NCBI RefSeq assembly: GCF_964199755.1
Contig: NC_133896.1
Location: 103,384,301-103,448,300 of the forward strand
From: Larus michahellis
Lineage: Eukaryota; Chordata; Aves; Charadriiformes; Laridae
Length of the DNA stretch: 64,000 nt
Direction: 5' to 3'
The translations under genes and the position numbers were made by a program. Numbering within the stretch: the first letter of the stretch is position 1; the number at the start of each line of letters is the position of its first letter. Below, in pieces: positions 37,800-50,254 of this stretch. Under the pieces are notes generated by a model. It was given only the letters and a program-made list of their open reading frames with translations. It had not been told where the DNA came from and did not search any database.

Positions 37800-37858
37800 A
37801 GGGGAAGCAGCGCTTGATGGATCAGTTGCTCACTCGTCTCGCTGAGCGCACAGCTAAG

Positions 37859-40800
37859 ATGATGGTCGCTTGCCTGCTCCTCTCCAGCATCTGGACCGTT
37901 GTGTCAGGTAACTCCCTCGTCTGTCTGTCTGTATCACTATTGTAATGGCGTTAGGGACCTCGGTGTCCCTGCCAGCCTGCTGCTGTGCTGCTGAGTGCTG
38001 CAGTGCCCACCTCGCATCCCCTCGGGGTGAGCCCGGAGGTGACAGGGTACTTGTGGCACTGCACGCAACGGCGCCACTCGCGTGGGGCTTCAGCTGTGTC
38101 ACTGCTGGTTGCGTTGACAGCATCCTCTCCTTAATTTACCACCTTAATTTATAAATTTACCATTTATAAGCTGCAGGCAGATGTATGGATTTATCGCAAT
38201 TTGCAAATCATAAACCAGGCGAATATCCAAGCGCTCCCAATGACCTGTATGAGTGATTCCGATGACCGATTTCATCTCCTGTGGTGGCTGGAATTTGGGT
38301 CAGAGCATCGGCACTGATTTGCTTTAGCCAGGACAGAGTTTTTTGTATTGACGGACATGGTGCTTGTACGCCTCTACTCAGGCCACTAAAAGTGTGGGCG
38401 TGTTACGTTTGTTTTTGTAATTAAAAATCATGTAGAAAAGCCTGAATTTATTTCAAACTAGCTTCCATGATCATAGTTTGTATTCTGCCTATGGCACTAC
38501 TGAGCTCTGAGGAGCAAAATGACTGTCACGGCTTCACAGCTGGTTTCTTGCTCTCCTGCGGCCATCTGCCTAGCCACGGCCACAGGACCTGAGTGAGCTT
38601 TGTCGGGTGGGTTAGACAAGTGAATCTCTGGCCACTGCAGACAGCCTCACTCCTCTTTAAAACCTGCAAAGCTATTTCCCTTTCTTGCAAATTGAATGAT
38701 GTTTTCAATGCTGTAACTGTCCCTGTTGATATCTCCCTTCCCGTGCTGATGTACACAACTGAACTTTAAAAACTATTATCCTAAGAGAACTGTGGAGCTG
38801 AGCTGTCAAACCTGGGAACATCCATTTTGCTTGCTCGTCCCCTTAATATTTTTTCCACATGTGTCTGTGAATTGGAAGAGGAGGTTGATTATTTCTTTTT
38901 CTTTTCCCTGGAAACCTTTAATGCTATGGCATTTATGGTATGTAAGTTTTCCATCCGTGGGCCTGCAGCAGGGTCTCAGCTGCTTCCCAGATGCGTGGCC
39001 TCAAGCCTGCGACAGGAGGATGGATGCAGTTTGCCTCTGGTCCTCCCTACCTTGATTTTTCTTTCCAGTTTTCTCTTCTCTCATCAGTCTCTGACAAATG
39101 TGGATGCAGATGTATAGCGATACATGTAAGAATTTTTAGCAGCTTTACTTCCCTTCTCACTACACCACAGGAGTGCCAGGAGAGCGGTCATGCACCGGCG
39201 GCCGTTTGGGTATTAGTGTGGCTGAATGTTTAGGGAACCTGTCCACGGGTGCCCATGGGAATGCAGTCTTAGCTGGCTGAAATCAGTCGCTCCCGACACT
39301 GGAGGTGCCTTTCTCGGTGGCACTCTCTACAGCACAGGTATCAGGCTGGCGAGATGCTTTGTGTGAGAGGTGTCAGGTCTAACTACATTCTCAGGGCAAT
39401 TTTTTTGAGCTGCGTTTTCATTTTTTCCCTGGATGGAAGGGCAGAGTTGCTCTGCTCAGGAGTGAGGGGTGGCGGGGAAGGGGGGCTGTGGGCCCCTCTG
39501 CTGGGGGTGGGTTGCAGAAGGGTGGTGAGAAACACTGAGTGCAGCACCTGCTTCTCCCCCAGCCTCCGTGCAGGTGACGCACAGAAAGGTCCAGTCGGTC
39601 CAGGCAGGAGGAAACGTTACTTTTTCATGCCGGTCGGTCACGAAAGAAGATGTGCTACAGGTGACCTGGCAGAAGGAGATGGATGGGGCTGAAGACAACA
39701 TAGCGACTTACAGTACAATGAATGGCCAAAAGATCGCGAAGGGCTATGCTGACCACGTGAGCTTTGCCCACAGTGAGTTACAAGACTCGGCCATCTCTCT
39801 TCATGGAGTTACCCTCCAAGACGAAGGATGCTACAAGTGCATCTTTAACACATTCCCTTCGGGGGCTGTCACCGGCAGGATGTGTCTCAAGGTTTACGGT
39901 AAGGCATCATAATTGTGTACGGGCTGTCATTTGAGGAGCCAAGTCATTTTCCCTGGGAAAAACCTTCCTCAACCACTGGTCATTGCTAAATTGCTGTGGG
40001 AAAGGTGGCTCAGCTTCCTCTGTATCTCCCCATCCCTCTCTGGTTTTACCTCTGATGGGAAAGCAGAATTCAACATTTTTTTCATTTTCTTCCCCTTTAA
40101 GTCAACAACAGTGAGATCCAAAAACTGATGTGTAACCCATGACTTCCTCCAAGTTCGCCTGGCCATGTGCTGTGCTGACAGCTGGCCTGCCGCAACCATG
40201 AACCCCCTGCTCCTCTGCTTCCTTTTCACTGCTGCTCTCACCTCCTAAGCCTGGAAATTGGCCTGCGATCATAAAAAGTCAAAATATTCAAAAGGCAGTG
40301 AGTGGCAAATGTGTGACCAGAGTAGCTGATTTTGAAGCTACAGTAAAAATGACAGTAGTCAGGCTAGGTTCGGGAAAGGGATGCAAAAAAAAAGGAAAAA
40401 AAGGCTGAAATACAGTGCAGCTTGTGAGCTTTGCCACATGTATATCTTGTGCAGGTCAGCATCAATGAGCTTCAAGAAGAGAGTTAAAACAAATCATGAA
40501 TGGAGGTGGCAATATTTGGCAATCGTCAGCTAGCAAGTACAAGTTGAAATATAGGCAAATAGATGCACTGAAGAGTGCATAAAGAATGAAAAGCTGTTTA
40601 TCTTTTTGAGGGAGGGCTTTGCTTTTCTGCCAGTGAGAAAGCAGAGACATTAAACATGTCCCAAGGACACCCTCTTAGCTCCCGACTTTCTCATCGAGTA
40701 CTCTGATGTGGGGACGTTGGCCAAAGATCATGTCTCATGTGGAAAACATCAGTGTCTGGGACCTGCTGCTGGTGGTATGAGCCCTGCAGAGTATTATGTT

Positions 40801-43800
40801 TATCCCTAGTACCTTCTGCTGACAAAGACACAGACACATGCCCACACACATACCCATGTGCTAGGAGTCCTGTGTGCGGAAATAAAGATGCCCCTGGCTT
40901 GTAAGGGAAAGATGACTTAAGCAATAGGGGAAAGGCAGGGGGGAAATACAAGGGAAAACCAAGTCTGGAACAAAAGTTCTTTTTCCTCTCTCTTGGGAAA
41001 GCTCCTAGAGCAAAAGAGAGAAATTAGGCGAAATTCACTCAATATTTCAGATATGAAGAGGAATGTGTTCCTAAAAACACCCAGCCCTGAGTCATTCAGA
41101 GGGTAAACACTGATTTATACATTACAGGAAAGTATGGAAGCGCCTTGCAGAGGGATCCCTTTCTCATTTATCATGTGAATCTAAACACAGAGATAGATTT
41201 GTGTTGTTTTGTTGTTTTGTTTGTGGTGGTGGGTTTTTTTATCCAAGCGGGGGAAATATTTCTTCAAATGACCAGCCTTGTGGCTATGATTCGTTCTTTA
41301 GCAGAGCACTCCTTTAAAAAAAAAAAGATGTTTTTTCTGCTGCTACACACACTCCTGTGAGTATCTCTTCCTGCGTCTTGGACAAAAACACCAAGTGAGA
41401 AGGGTTTCACTTCTCCCGCAGGCAGGCACGAGCCCACTGCTCCTGTTGGGCCACTGCCAGGGGCTGGCTCACAGGGGTCATGGTGGCCTCCCTGAAATGT
41501 GCTTCATCAAACATGTCCTGGAGGGTCATCATGAATAAACCAAGTGCTTGGTACTCTGCCAGGTTTTCGTTCATATACGGCATATTTCGTTGAATCTAAT
41601 TTATGTGATGCAACTCAAAAGCCACAGTTTTACTCCCTTATTCCCCAACTCATAATGACGGGAACAACTTGTCTGAACAAGCACAGAGGACTCCCCGGGA
41701 TGGAGCGTGAGGCCAGCAGGAATCTCCCATGGCCCAAAGATTCAGGGCAAGGTGAGCAAGCTGGCTTACAGAGTCACCAGCTGAAAATGAAACGCTGCCA
41801 TGTCTTTGCCCTTGAGAGGGGACTGCCAGGGAATTTACAAGCTGGTAATTGCCCAATTACAACAGTCTTCGCAAGAGGGGCTCTTCCAGGATGGGCACCA
41901 TCACTGTGTGACGAGGGGAAGTGGAAACCACCTAAGAACTGGATACCACACTGTGAAAAAAGAAACAGGTATTACTGGAGGAATCTCAGACCAGCCTGGC
42001 TGAAAACAGCAAGTGCAAGAAGAAGCAGAAATTTCCGACCCTGTAGTCAAAACCATTTTGGAACAGATTTGTTTGAAGTCTGCTTGACAGGTCTCTTTTG
42101 AACAGCCTGCTCCCCTTCCCCTTCCATTTTGCTTTGGAAATATTTTGCTGACCTTCATCACCAAAGAGGATGAGAATGAAACTCAGGAAGAAGATACAGC
42201 GGGCAGGTACAGAGAGAGGGGGATGCGCCACACAAGAATGGAAAATGTGACTCACTGGGTCACAAAATTCCTTGGGCATTTGCTGGAGTGTCTTCAGGGA
42301 CCTTCTGCCTTCATCATAGACAGCACCGTTCTCCTGGAAGGCTCAAGCATGATGCAGAAATGCCATCACTATTTCTTAGACAGGGAAGCTGAAGCACGGG
42401 GCTGCTGATGAACACCCATATGGTTGGAAAAGGTTTTCTATCATCATGAGACGTACTATAATTCCTAAAATTTTTTATCAGTCTCTCCAAGATCACTGTC
42501 AAGACTTCAAACGTAAAGAGTACATCATGACCTGACAGTCCCCTTTTAATTACAGAAGGCCATTACAGATAATCAAAGCTGATGTACTTTACTAGAAAGT
42601 CCTTTTTTTCAAATACTTGGGAAAACTGCCACAGCTTGAATTTGGGAACGGTCGCATTATCACTCTGCAAGACCACTAATGCGAGTACTTGCATACAACA
42701 TCTCTTGCAGGTACTTTTTCATTGGAAACAAATATTTTGATTAAAGACACAAAATGCAGTTAATTTAAGCCTATGCATCAAATGTCAACAGCGGGCACAC
42801 GCTAACAAACAGCATAGCAAGACTGCACTGCAAAAGCAAGCACTTGCAAGTTTTGACCATGCATCTATTACAGACACTTGCTGAGGGCAAGCTCAACCCC
42901 ACAGGAGTATTTTCACATGATAATCATTCCTTGGGGTCCAATGTGAGAAGAGAGAGGATTGCTTAGTCAGAAGAGCAGACGTGGAGTGCATGTGTTTCTG
43001 CCAAGATACCGAGCAATTTTTCTCATCCCCTCTGGAAACATCTGTGACAGCTTTCCTTTACTGCTTTTGGAACTCACAAGCTAATATTTGCAGTTAATGC
43101 CGTGGGTGGATATGTTATTTTTATGCATCCCGTGAGCGAAAGAAGAAGTTCAGAGTTCATTTACTAATCAAAACATAAACTGTTTGTGACACTTGTATTT
43201 TCATACATGGGACATTTTGAGAAGTTCCAGCTGAAATCCCCCTACACTTTTTTCTTGTTGCTGTGAGAGCAACACTAGTGGGTTTCATCAACTCTGCTTG
43301 TGGGGTTTGAGTTTCTGTCTATGGGTGATGCAAAGAATGAGAAGTATCTGCTTGGTTTTTTTGTGTTTTTTTTTTTCTAGGCAGGCAGGACCATAGTAAA
43401 TAAATGAGGTCTAGCCATTAAAAAAAAAAAAACCACCAAAAAAACCCAAACAACCAAACTGATGGTATACAACATCTTGCTTCCACAGTCTGGCAGTTAG
43501 AGCTGGGAGTATCCAGACAACCTCATGAGGTGCATCTGGAATTGTACCAGGACATTATAGGTGCCAGTATGCAATTAGCACGAGCCTTTTTGCCCTTTAA
43601 CAGTATCATTCGGTGTCTTCTACAGCTCATTCACATGCAAATCTTCATTTACCACCCAAAGGGAAAAAGAATAATTTTTCCTAAGAAGAATAAACAGATT
43701 TATTTTTTTGTTTGTTTAAAAGTAGGATTGCTAAATAATGGTAATGTTTGCTAGTGTTGGGATAAAATTTAATTTCAGCATAAATATTGTGCTGAACATT

Positions 43801-46133
43801 GTTATTTTTGCTATGTAAATAGTAATATAAACATGGGGTACTACTAAATATAGTAACAGATGCTTTTTAAATCATAGAGCATTCATATAGAACCATAGAA
43901 TGTCTTGGGTTGGAAGGGACCTTTAAAGGTCATCTAGTCCAACTCCCAAATGGAGCTACGTGCCTTTATAGATCCTGGTCTGAGCAAACTGAGCTAATTA
44001 GACTGGCTTTGAGCAGGGGCTTAGACTAGACGACCTCCAGAGGTCCTTTCTGACCGAAATTATGGTATGATTTTGGGGCTGAGGAATAAATAGGTGATTT
44101 TCCACAGGGGATATATGTGTCCTTAAGTGTTCAGATCTGCCCTGGAGTTCTACCCAGGTTGAAAATAGCTTCCTGCACTCCTCCCCTTTCTTAATTCCTT
44201 GCAAATACAGCTCATATAAATAGGAATCAACAAGCAGGCTTCATGCGAGCGAGTAAGCATGAATGACGCCTGTAGTTTATCCTTCTTGCTGACTAAGATT
44301 AAACGTGACAGCATCCACAAATCTTCTAGGGTGAGAAGGAGTTCAGAACGAATGATATTTAATGAAGGCTTTGAGGGATACCATAATGCCCCCAAAACCC
44401 GACACTAGCGGGAAGAAAGTTGTATAAGCATGAAACCTTCACAGGTGAAATCCCGCGGTGTAACCACATACAAATTCACCATTACTGTGTTGCATAAATA
44501 GATGCATTTAGTCCTTTGGTGCACAAGTCTGCACATGTCGAGCAGTAACAAAGCTAATCCTGCAGACACATTTAAGGGAAAAGAACAAGAATTTTGATTC
44601 ATTGGAGCAGTTCAGCCCTTTCAGAGAGAGGAGGACATGTGGTTTCATGGTTTCACTACCCGTTGCTTTTTACTTGTCCATAACCACCACTTCTCAGTTG
44701 GGATGCTGCAGCGCTGCTCTTAATAACAGAATTGAAACACAGACACTTGTCCCCTCTTGTCCTTTGTTTTTGCCAAGCTCTTCATTTCCAGACTGCTACC
44801 CGATGACTCTCATGTTTATTTGTCACTGCCAGGGCTTTGGGGAGCGGGAGGCAAGACTAGATAAGGTTGTCCTCCAAGATAAAATGGTAAATACAGATGC
44901 TCTTTGCTCAAACATGGGCAGAAAGTAACGGATTTTGTCATTTTGTGTTTACAGCCATCTCAAATCCCAAAGCGGAGGCTAAGCTTATACCCAGTCCAGA
45001 CAAAGCTGAGGACTCTGAGAAGGTGGTGGGGATGAGCTGCTCAGCAACAGGGAAGCCAGCTCCAAAAATCACCTGGCGCCTTCCCAGCATCCTGCAGCAG
45101 AAACCAAGGGAGTACCACATCAGGCTCAGCAACCAGACCGTGACTGTCATCAGCAATTTCACCCACGCCCACTCCAAAATCCTCCAGGAGTACCCCATTG
45201 CCTGCGTGATCCAACACCCCTCTTTAAACGTGACCCTGGTCCTGCCCATGGACAGCCTGGCACAGGGTCAGTATATAACCCTGCTCCTGCCCTGGAGCAG
45301 GGAGAAGACCACAAAGCACCTCCTGGGGTAGATCAGAAACTCCTCCGAGAGGTGGGAGGCAGGTGGGGAAGGCATCTGAGAGAGTAGCCAGAGCTGGGCT
45401 AGGGAGGGATGGTGGAGGTGCTGAGGGGTAGCCAGACATCCTGGGTGATGGCATATAATGTCTTACTGCCCGTTGGGTTCCTGGTGTACCATGATGTGCC
45501 ATGGTACACATGATGTACCGTGATGTCCTCTGCCGAGGACTCGCAGGGTTTCCCTGTCACGTAGCCTGATGCACCAACACAGTGTGCCAGCTTTGGGTAG
45601 CTCGGAGGGGCTGGGTGCTGCAACCTGACCATGGCCTCAGACCCCAAACACAGGCCTGCCGGCGGTGCCACTTGTGTACATGCTGGTATGTGCTCCCAGT
45701 GCCCCTATCTGCCCTGTCTCACCCCAGGGACTGGCCAAGGGATGTCTGAAATGGGTTTAGGTTGTTTATTTTTTCCCTTTCATGCACAAACCGAGTACCC
45801 ACTGCTTTCCCCACAGGTCCGGACAGCAGCGTGGCACCGGCCATTGCCATTGCGGTGGGGGTGCTGGTCCCCCTGATTTCTCTCCTCCTTCTCACCTGCC
45901 TCCTCCACCACTGCCCCAGGCACCTACGCGGCCCGGAGAGAAACCCAGCCCCGCCATGCTGGGTAGGTCTGCCATTTCCCGGTCTGCTGCAGGGCTCACC
46001 CCCACCGGTCGAGGGGGTCACCACCGGGACCCGGCTCTGCCCGGCCACTCCGAGTCTGGCTGCATGCTGCCCAGCCTGGGCTGTGCCTGGGGCCGAGAGG
46101 GACGAAGGGATCAGCCCCCAGCCAGACGGCTAG
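37859..46133 (+). CDS. CD200: CD200 (OX-2 membrane glycoprotein)
   Basis: Exons: 37859-37907 (leader MMVACLLLSSIWTVVS), 39563-39898 (V-set), 44955-45266 (C2-set) and 45817 onward (transmembrane). All junctions are phase 1. The V domain has NVTFSC, VLQVTWQKE and EGCYKCIFNTF; human CD200 has IVTWQKK and EGCYMCLFNTF. The C2 domain has GMSCSATGKPAPKITW and a second cysteine in PIACVIQHP; human has CSATARPAPMVFW. The hydrophobic segment AIAIAVGVLVPLISLLLL is the membrane anchor, followed by a basic stop-transfer. The product is about 337 residues if exon 4 reads through to the stop at 46131-46133, or about 315 if it is spliced at 45962 to a candidate exon at 46900. Human CD200 is shorter, with a tail of about 19 residues. 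CD200 engages CD200R on myeloid and T cells and delivers an inhibitory signal. The extra V-domain cysteine (GCYKC) is kept. An upstream in-frame ATG at 37817 was rejected because of the TATA position. Confidence 0.9.
43891..43953 (-). repeat. CR1 LINE 3' end, minus orientation
   Basis: 'aaccatagaatgtcttgg' followed by 'gttggaagggacctttaaag' and 'gtcatctagtccaac' is the reverse complement of the classic avian CR1 terminus. It is well preserved over about 60 bases. It lies in CD200 intron 2. Confidence 0.8.
44011..44076 (+). repeat. CR1 LINE 3' end, plus orientation
   Basis: 'ggcttagactagacgacctc' followed by 'cagaggtcctttctgacc' and 'gaaattatggtatgatt' is a CR1 terminus in the sense direction. 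It stands less than 100 bases from an oppositely oriented one, so the two 3' ends point outwards. Confidence 0.7.
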
Positions 46134-46899
46134 GAAGCAGCACGCTGGGAAGGGGAAACCTGAAGGTGCTTAGCCAGGCCCATAGGCGCCCGACAGTGAG
46201 GACAGCTAGAAAACATTCACTTTCTCAATGACAAGACATGCGGCAGGGGAAACGTCACTCTGTTACTATATTCATGCACAAAAAAAGTTGTGCAAGCAGT
46301 GGCCGTACCCTTGCACCATTCTTCTGCATCTCCTAAAATAACCTCCCTCCGGCATGGCCAGTGCAGCTCGTGGAGGAAGCAGCTTCGAGGATGCGTCTCA
46401 AACAAAACGGGGTCTTTAGAAGAAGAGAGTGCCTCTGTGCGGAAAGCCCAGGGTGCTGCACTGTGGCAGGGGCCGAGGCGCTGCAGGCTGCCCGCCAAAG
46501 CCGTCCTGGCACAGAAAGTGAAGGAGGCAAGCTCGAGTCAGGGGTAAACGGAGTGAGGTGGCATTGTTTCAGAAAATCACAACCCGATTTTGTGCTGAAG
46601 GCACCTCAGCCTCCTCACAGGATATGCCCAGAGTACGCACCCTTACTTTTGATGGGTGTTTTGGAGAAAAAAAGCAGTGGGAGAAAATGCCATACATGTC
46701 TTCTTCCATGGCTGCCATGCCTCTAGGTACAAGCTGAGCCTGCTGGGGGGGTTGCGAGGGGAAAACTTTAGTTTCCCCTCACACAGAGAGATGCAAGGAC
46801 CCATTGGGTAATGCACACAGCCTGGCTCTTTACCCCCACGCTTAAAATATTCATCTATTTTGAAGAAGGAAAAAAACCCAACAATTTCTCTTCTGTTAG

Positions 46900-47004
46900 G
46901 TCCTTCCTGTCTGTACCAAGGCCAAGAAGTGTGGGCAGTACGGAGCTGTGGGCAGGCGGGCTCCCACAGTGCCCCCCAGCCCCGGGGCACCGCTGAACAC
47001 CTGA
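46900..47004 (+). CDS. CD200: Candidate alternative last exon of CD200 (cytoplasmic tail)
   Basis: CD200 exon 4 contains a good donor (GTAGGT at 45963) that leaves phase 0. At 46899 a pyrimidine-rich acceptor (ttctcttctgttag) opens a phase-0 exon reading VLPVCTKAKKCGQYGAVG... to TGA 47002-47004. This would give a tail of about 50 residues. The alternative is that exon 4 simply runs on to its own stop at 46131. Either fits by phase; the sequence alone does not decide. Confidence 0.35.
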   Translation, partial: VLPVCTKAKKCGQYGAVGRRAPTVPPSPGAPLNT

Positions 47005-47084
47005 GCAGCTGCCCGGCCTACGTGTGCGAGAGAGAAACTTCTTATGATGGCACCTCTGGCTTCCAAGCAAACTTGCTGTGGCTG

Positions 47085-47290
47085 TACTCCAAGGGAAATA
47101 CAAAAAATGGACGATTTATAATAGATATTTATTTATTTTGTTACACTATAATATTCCATTTTGTAGGAAAAAAAAAAAAAGCTGTAAAATATTTATTCAG
47201 ACTGCCTGTGGGGATCAGCATAATGAAACTCATGTTTTGTATTTTCTGGAGTTTTGAAAGTTTTGCTTATTCCTTTCTGATGTTTTAACA
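47085..47290 (+). other. AT-rich block, likely CD200 3' UTR with AUUUA-type elements
   Basis: After GC-rich sequence the base composition switches sharply to AT-rich, with 'atatttatttattttg' and 'aaatatttattcag'. Overlapping ATTTA motifs are typical of mRNA-destabilising 3' UTR elements. No canonical AATAAA was found beside it. Confidence 0.35.
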
Positions 47291-47299
47291 CTGCAAGCT

Positions 47300-50254
47300 C
47301 CAAACTGGGTGGGGTACGGTCTGAAACTGGGCAGCATTTTGTAAGGGTGCTGGCCTGGGAGGTGTTGCTGATGGATCAAAGGAGACACCCAGCAGGAGCC
47401 GGGATTCAGAAGACCCATGGAGCTGCCCAGTGCGCTTCTGTGAGCTTCATGCGTTTGAAGATGTTCCCCAAAGGGCACGAGAGACCGGGCCAAGACTGCA
47501 GCCAGCTTGAACTTGTAACCCAGGTGCCGGGAGCAACAGGCTTCAAGCCAGAAATCATCAGGCATGAGGAAGTTGCCAACTCCAACTTCTACTAGCCTTT
47601 CCTAGAAAGTAATGAAAAAGCAAAGGGGAACGGAGGTGCTTCCTTCTCTCCTCTGTGGTTTCCACAGCCCCCTTCTAAATTTCCTTAACCAATCACAGCT
47701 GCCTTGTGTTTCCAGGTGTGCCACCTGCCTGCAGGGGGGAACAGGGAAATAAAAGGGCAGCTGGAGGAGTAGTAGGCTGGTTGCTGGGTTTTGTGTGTGT
47801 CGTGGTGTAGTGGCAGGTGAGTGGGAAGCAGGAGGCTGGTGGGAGTGAGGAGGTGGATGCTGCATATGGGCAAGATACACGCCAGCACAGGGTGACGTGT
47901 GTTACCTACTGCTTAAAATTCATTGCTTCTAACCTGCAGGTCAGATCTTGGCAGTTCTTCTGTAATTCCCTGAATTCCGCCCTGTGCTTGTGAAATCTTT
48001 CCCTGCAGAGCCAGGGAAGCAGAAATGAGCCCCCCACCACCACCCTCCCAAGCCAATGCGATCTCGTAGGCAGCATGAAGCTGGCCGGTGCGGGCTGTCT
48101 CCTCCTCCGCTTGGCTTCCCGGAGCAAGTGCATGTCATCTGGGTTTTCCTCACCCCTCTATTTCAAACATGCGCATCCCAGATGAACCAGGCTGAGTTGT
48201 AGTCAAAAAGCCAAGTAACCCAAAATGAAAGCGAGTGGGCGAGTGGAGAATGAATAAACCCAGTCCTTGTGATAAAAGGCTTTTTTAGGCTCCCTAGAGC
48301 TTAGTAATAACGCAGCTGGCGATTGCGGGGAAAGGGGAACTGGCTGCAACTGTCACAGTCAGGAATTTGTCTCCTGAGCCCCATAACTGTCAAATGAGGA
48401 AGCTGTGTTTTGTCCAAGCTTTCCCGCCATTGCAGCTTAATTTCCTCCTCCTCTGTGAGGGAAGGGGCTGGGGCAGAAGTAGGTTTTTCCCCTGGGTTGG
48501 TGGTTTGTGAGGCAAGAGGGCAGAGCTCAGGCCCTGGCACTCTCTGGAACAGGCTGGGCGGCATCAGCCCCCGCCACTCAGCAGGGTCCCCGCTTGTGCT
48601 TCAGGGGGTTTTTGGAGATTTTTTTTGAGTTTAAAAAGAAAGTTTCCACTAATGTTTAAACTAATGGGTCTTTTTTTTTTTAAAAAAAAAAAAAAGAGAT
48701 AAATGAGTCTCAGAAACAGGGAGTCTGGACACAGGTAATGAAAAGGGTTTTCAGAGGGAAGAAAGGCACAAAGTTGGCAAGAAACCTTTATAAGCACAGA
48801 AAGATTGCAGAGATTACCTACTATTATTTTCTATAAGCTGATCACCTGGAGTGGGGGAAAGCAGGGTTTCGAGTCATGAAAGTATCTCTTTACGTGCGGG
48901 ATTGTAATTTCTTTTGCTATTTAGCTGAATATTGAATTGTCAAAAGCTTTTGTAGGTTTCTGCCTTCAAGCACGATAGGAGTAGAGATAGAGACTGAGTG
49001 AAAGAGGAGGATATGGTAGCTTACTAGCAAAATGCTGTGCAAGAAAGGAAGACGTTATTGATCTATTTGTCTTTCACAGTATCAGAATGGGAACAGCAAA
49101 TGACACCCCAAGGCAGAACACTTAAAACCAGTACGTGTATTTGCCTTCATGCTATACAAAGGCATGTACTAAAATGCAATGCCATAAAATGCTGTATGCT
49201 AGCGCCATGAACTTTGGCTTCATGTAGCGATGGAAATAATGTAAGCATATGGACTCTCTTTAACTGGCTGTTAGCTGGAAAGAAAAGTGTACAAAATAGA
49301 TACAAACCACCATTCAGGGAACAAACAAGCACATGACTGAAGGGATCAGAAGTTTTTACTGTGGGTGGATAACAGCCTAACTGCTGTACTGAGGTTTCTT
49401 TGTGATTATCTTGTGCTTATCTCTTCAGTTATCTCCGTTAACAATTTGGAAGTAATTCTTTGGAGGCTGTATTTCAGATAGGTCTATACAGATACTTAGT
49501 ATTTATTTTAAGAAATAGAATCTAGGCTATGAAAAGTTGCAAATTTTGAATAGGTCTTGAGAAGTAAAAATAAAACCAGTAACAAATTTAAGTGGAATGG
49601 ACTGCTCTCTTTTGCTACTCCAATATGAATGATATTAAGCAGGTTAACTTTGTAATTAAATGGAAGCAGAGCATGTTTTCAAAGTTTACAGGAATGTTCC
49701 ACCTGTGAAAAAAAAAAACAAAACAAACAAAAAAAAAAAAAACCACCCACAAAAACCAAACCCAAAACAAACGAAATGGAAAAAAACCTAGGTTTTCACC
49801 TGTCTCATGGCTGGTCAGTTGTTGGTCTGACCCAACCCTGGCTTTGGCCCACCTCCTGTCACTGCAACTTGTCCAGCCCAGGGCAACAGTGGTGTCGATG
49901 CAGGGCATGATTTTTCCTAACAGATGGAAAAAGGCCAAGCGGGAATGCTTGTCTCTCACTCGAGTAAAACTGGCTCTCAGTAACGTGTCTCTCTCTCTGC
50001 AAAGCAAATGGGATTATTGAGCCTGGACCTCTCAGTTCTGGGATCCTTTGATCTTGGCATTAGCCAGCTTGTGTTAAGGTTTTAACTCATGTAGGACCTT
50101 AAGCCAGTGTTCTTCTAAACTGTATTTTAAATGTATATGTATTGATACATAACAAAGGGTCCTCAGGCTGTATAAAATATCCAGGTTCCTGTTTTGGCAC
50201 GCCAGGCTGTTTAAGAAATGCACCGTGTTGGTATTTTTATTTGCCTGGATACCG
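47300..50254. other. Spacer downstream of CD200
   Basis: No supported exon was found. It contains mixed-composition unique sequence, a T-run/A-run pair near 48671-48696 that reads as a self-complementary tract, and an A-rich 'aaacaaacaaa / ccacccac' tract at about 49710-49790. Open frames on both strands have no recognisable family. Confidence 0.4.

Noticed and set aside
37817-37858. Upstream in-frame ATG of CD200
   Set aside because: It lies less than 25 bases after the TATA box, probably before the transcription start, and would put a charged stretch ahead of the signal peptide.
40198-40248. Leader-like mini-frame (MNPLLLCFLFTAALTS) in CD200 intron 2 with a good Kozak context
   Set aside because: Stops after 16 codons with no donor; resemblance to a signal peptide can arise from any leucine-rich frame.
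41544-42101. 185-codon open frame in CD200 intron 2, plus strand
   Set aside because: No recognisable domain, no leader, low-complexity-free but composition-driven; overlapped by long open frames on the minus strand; no splice logic. Most likely chance.
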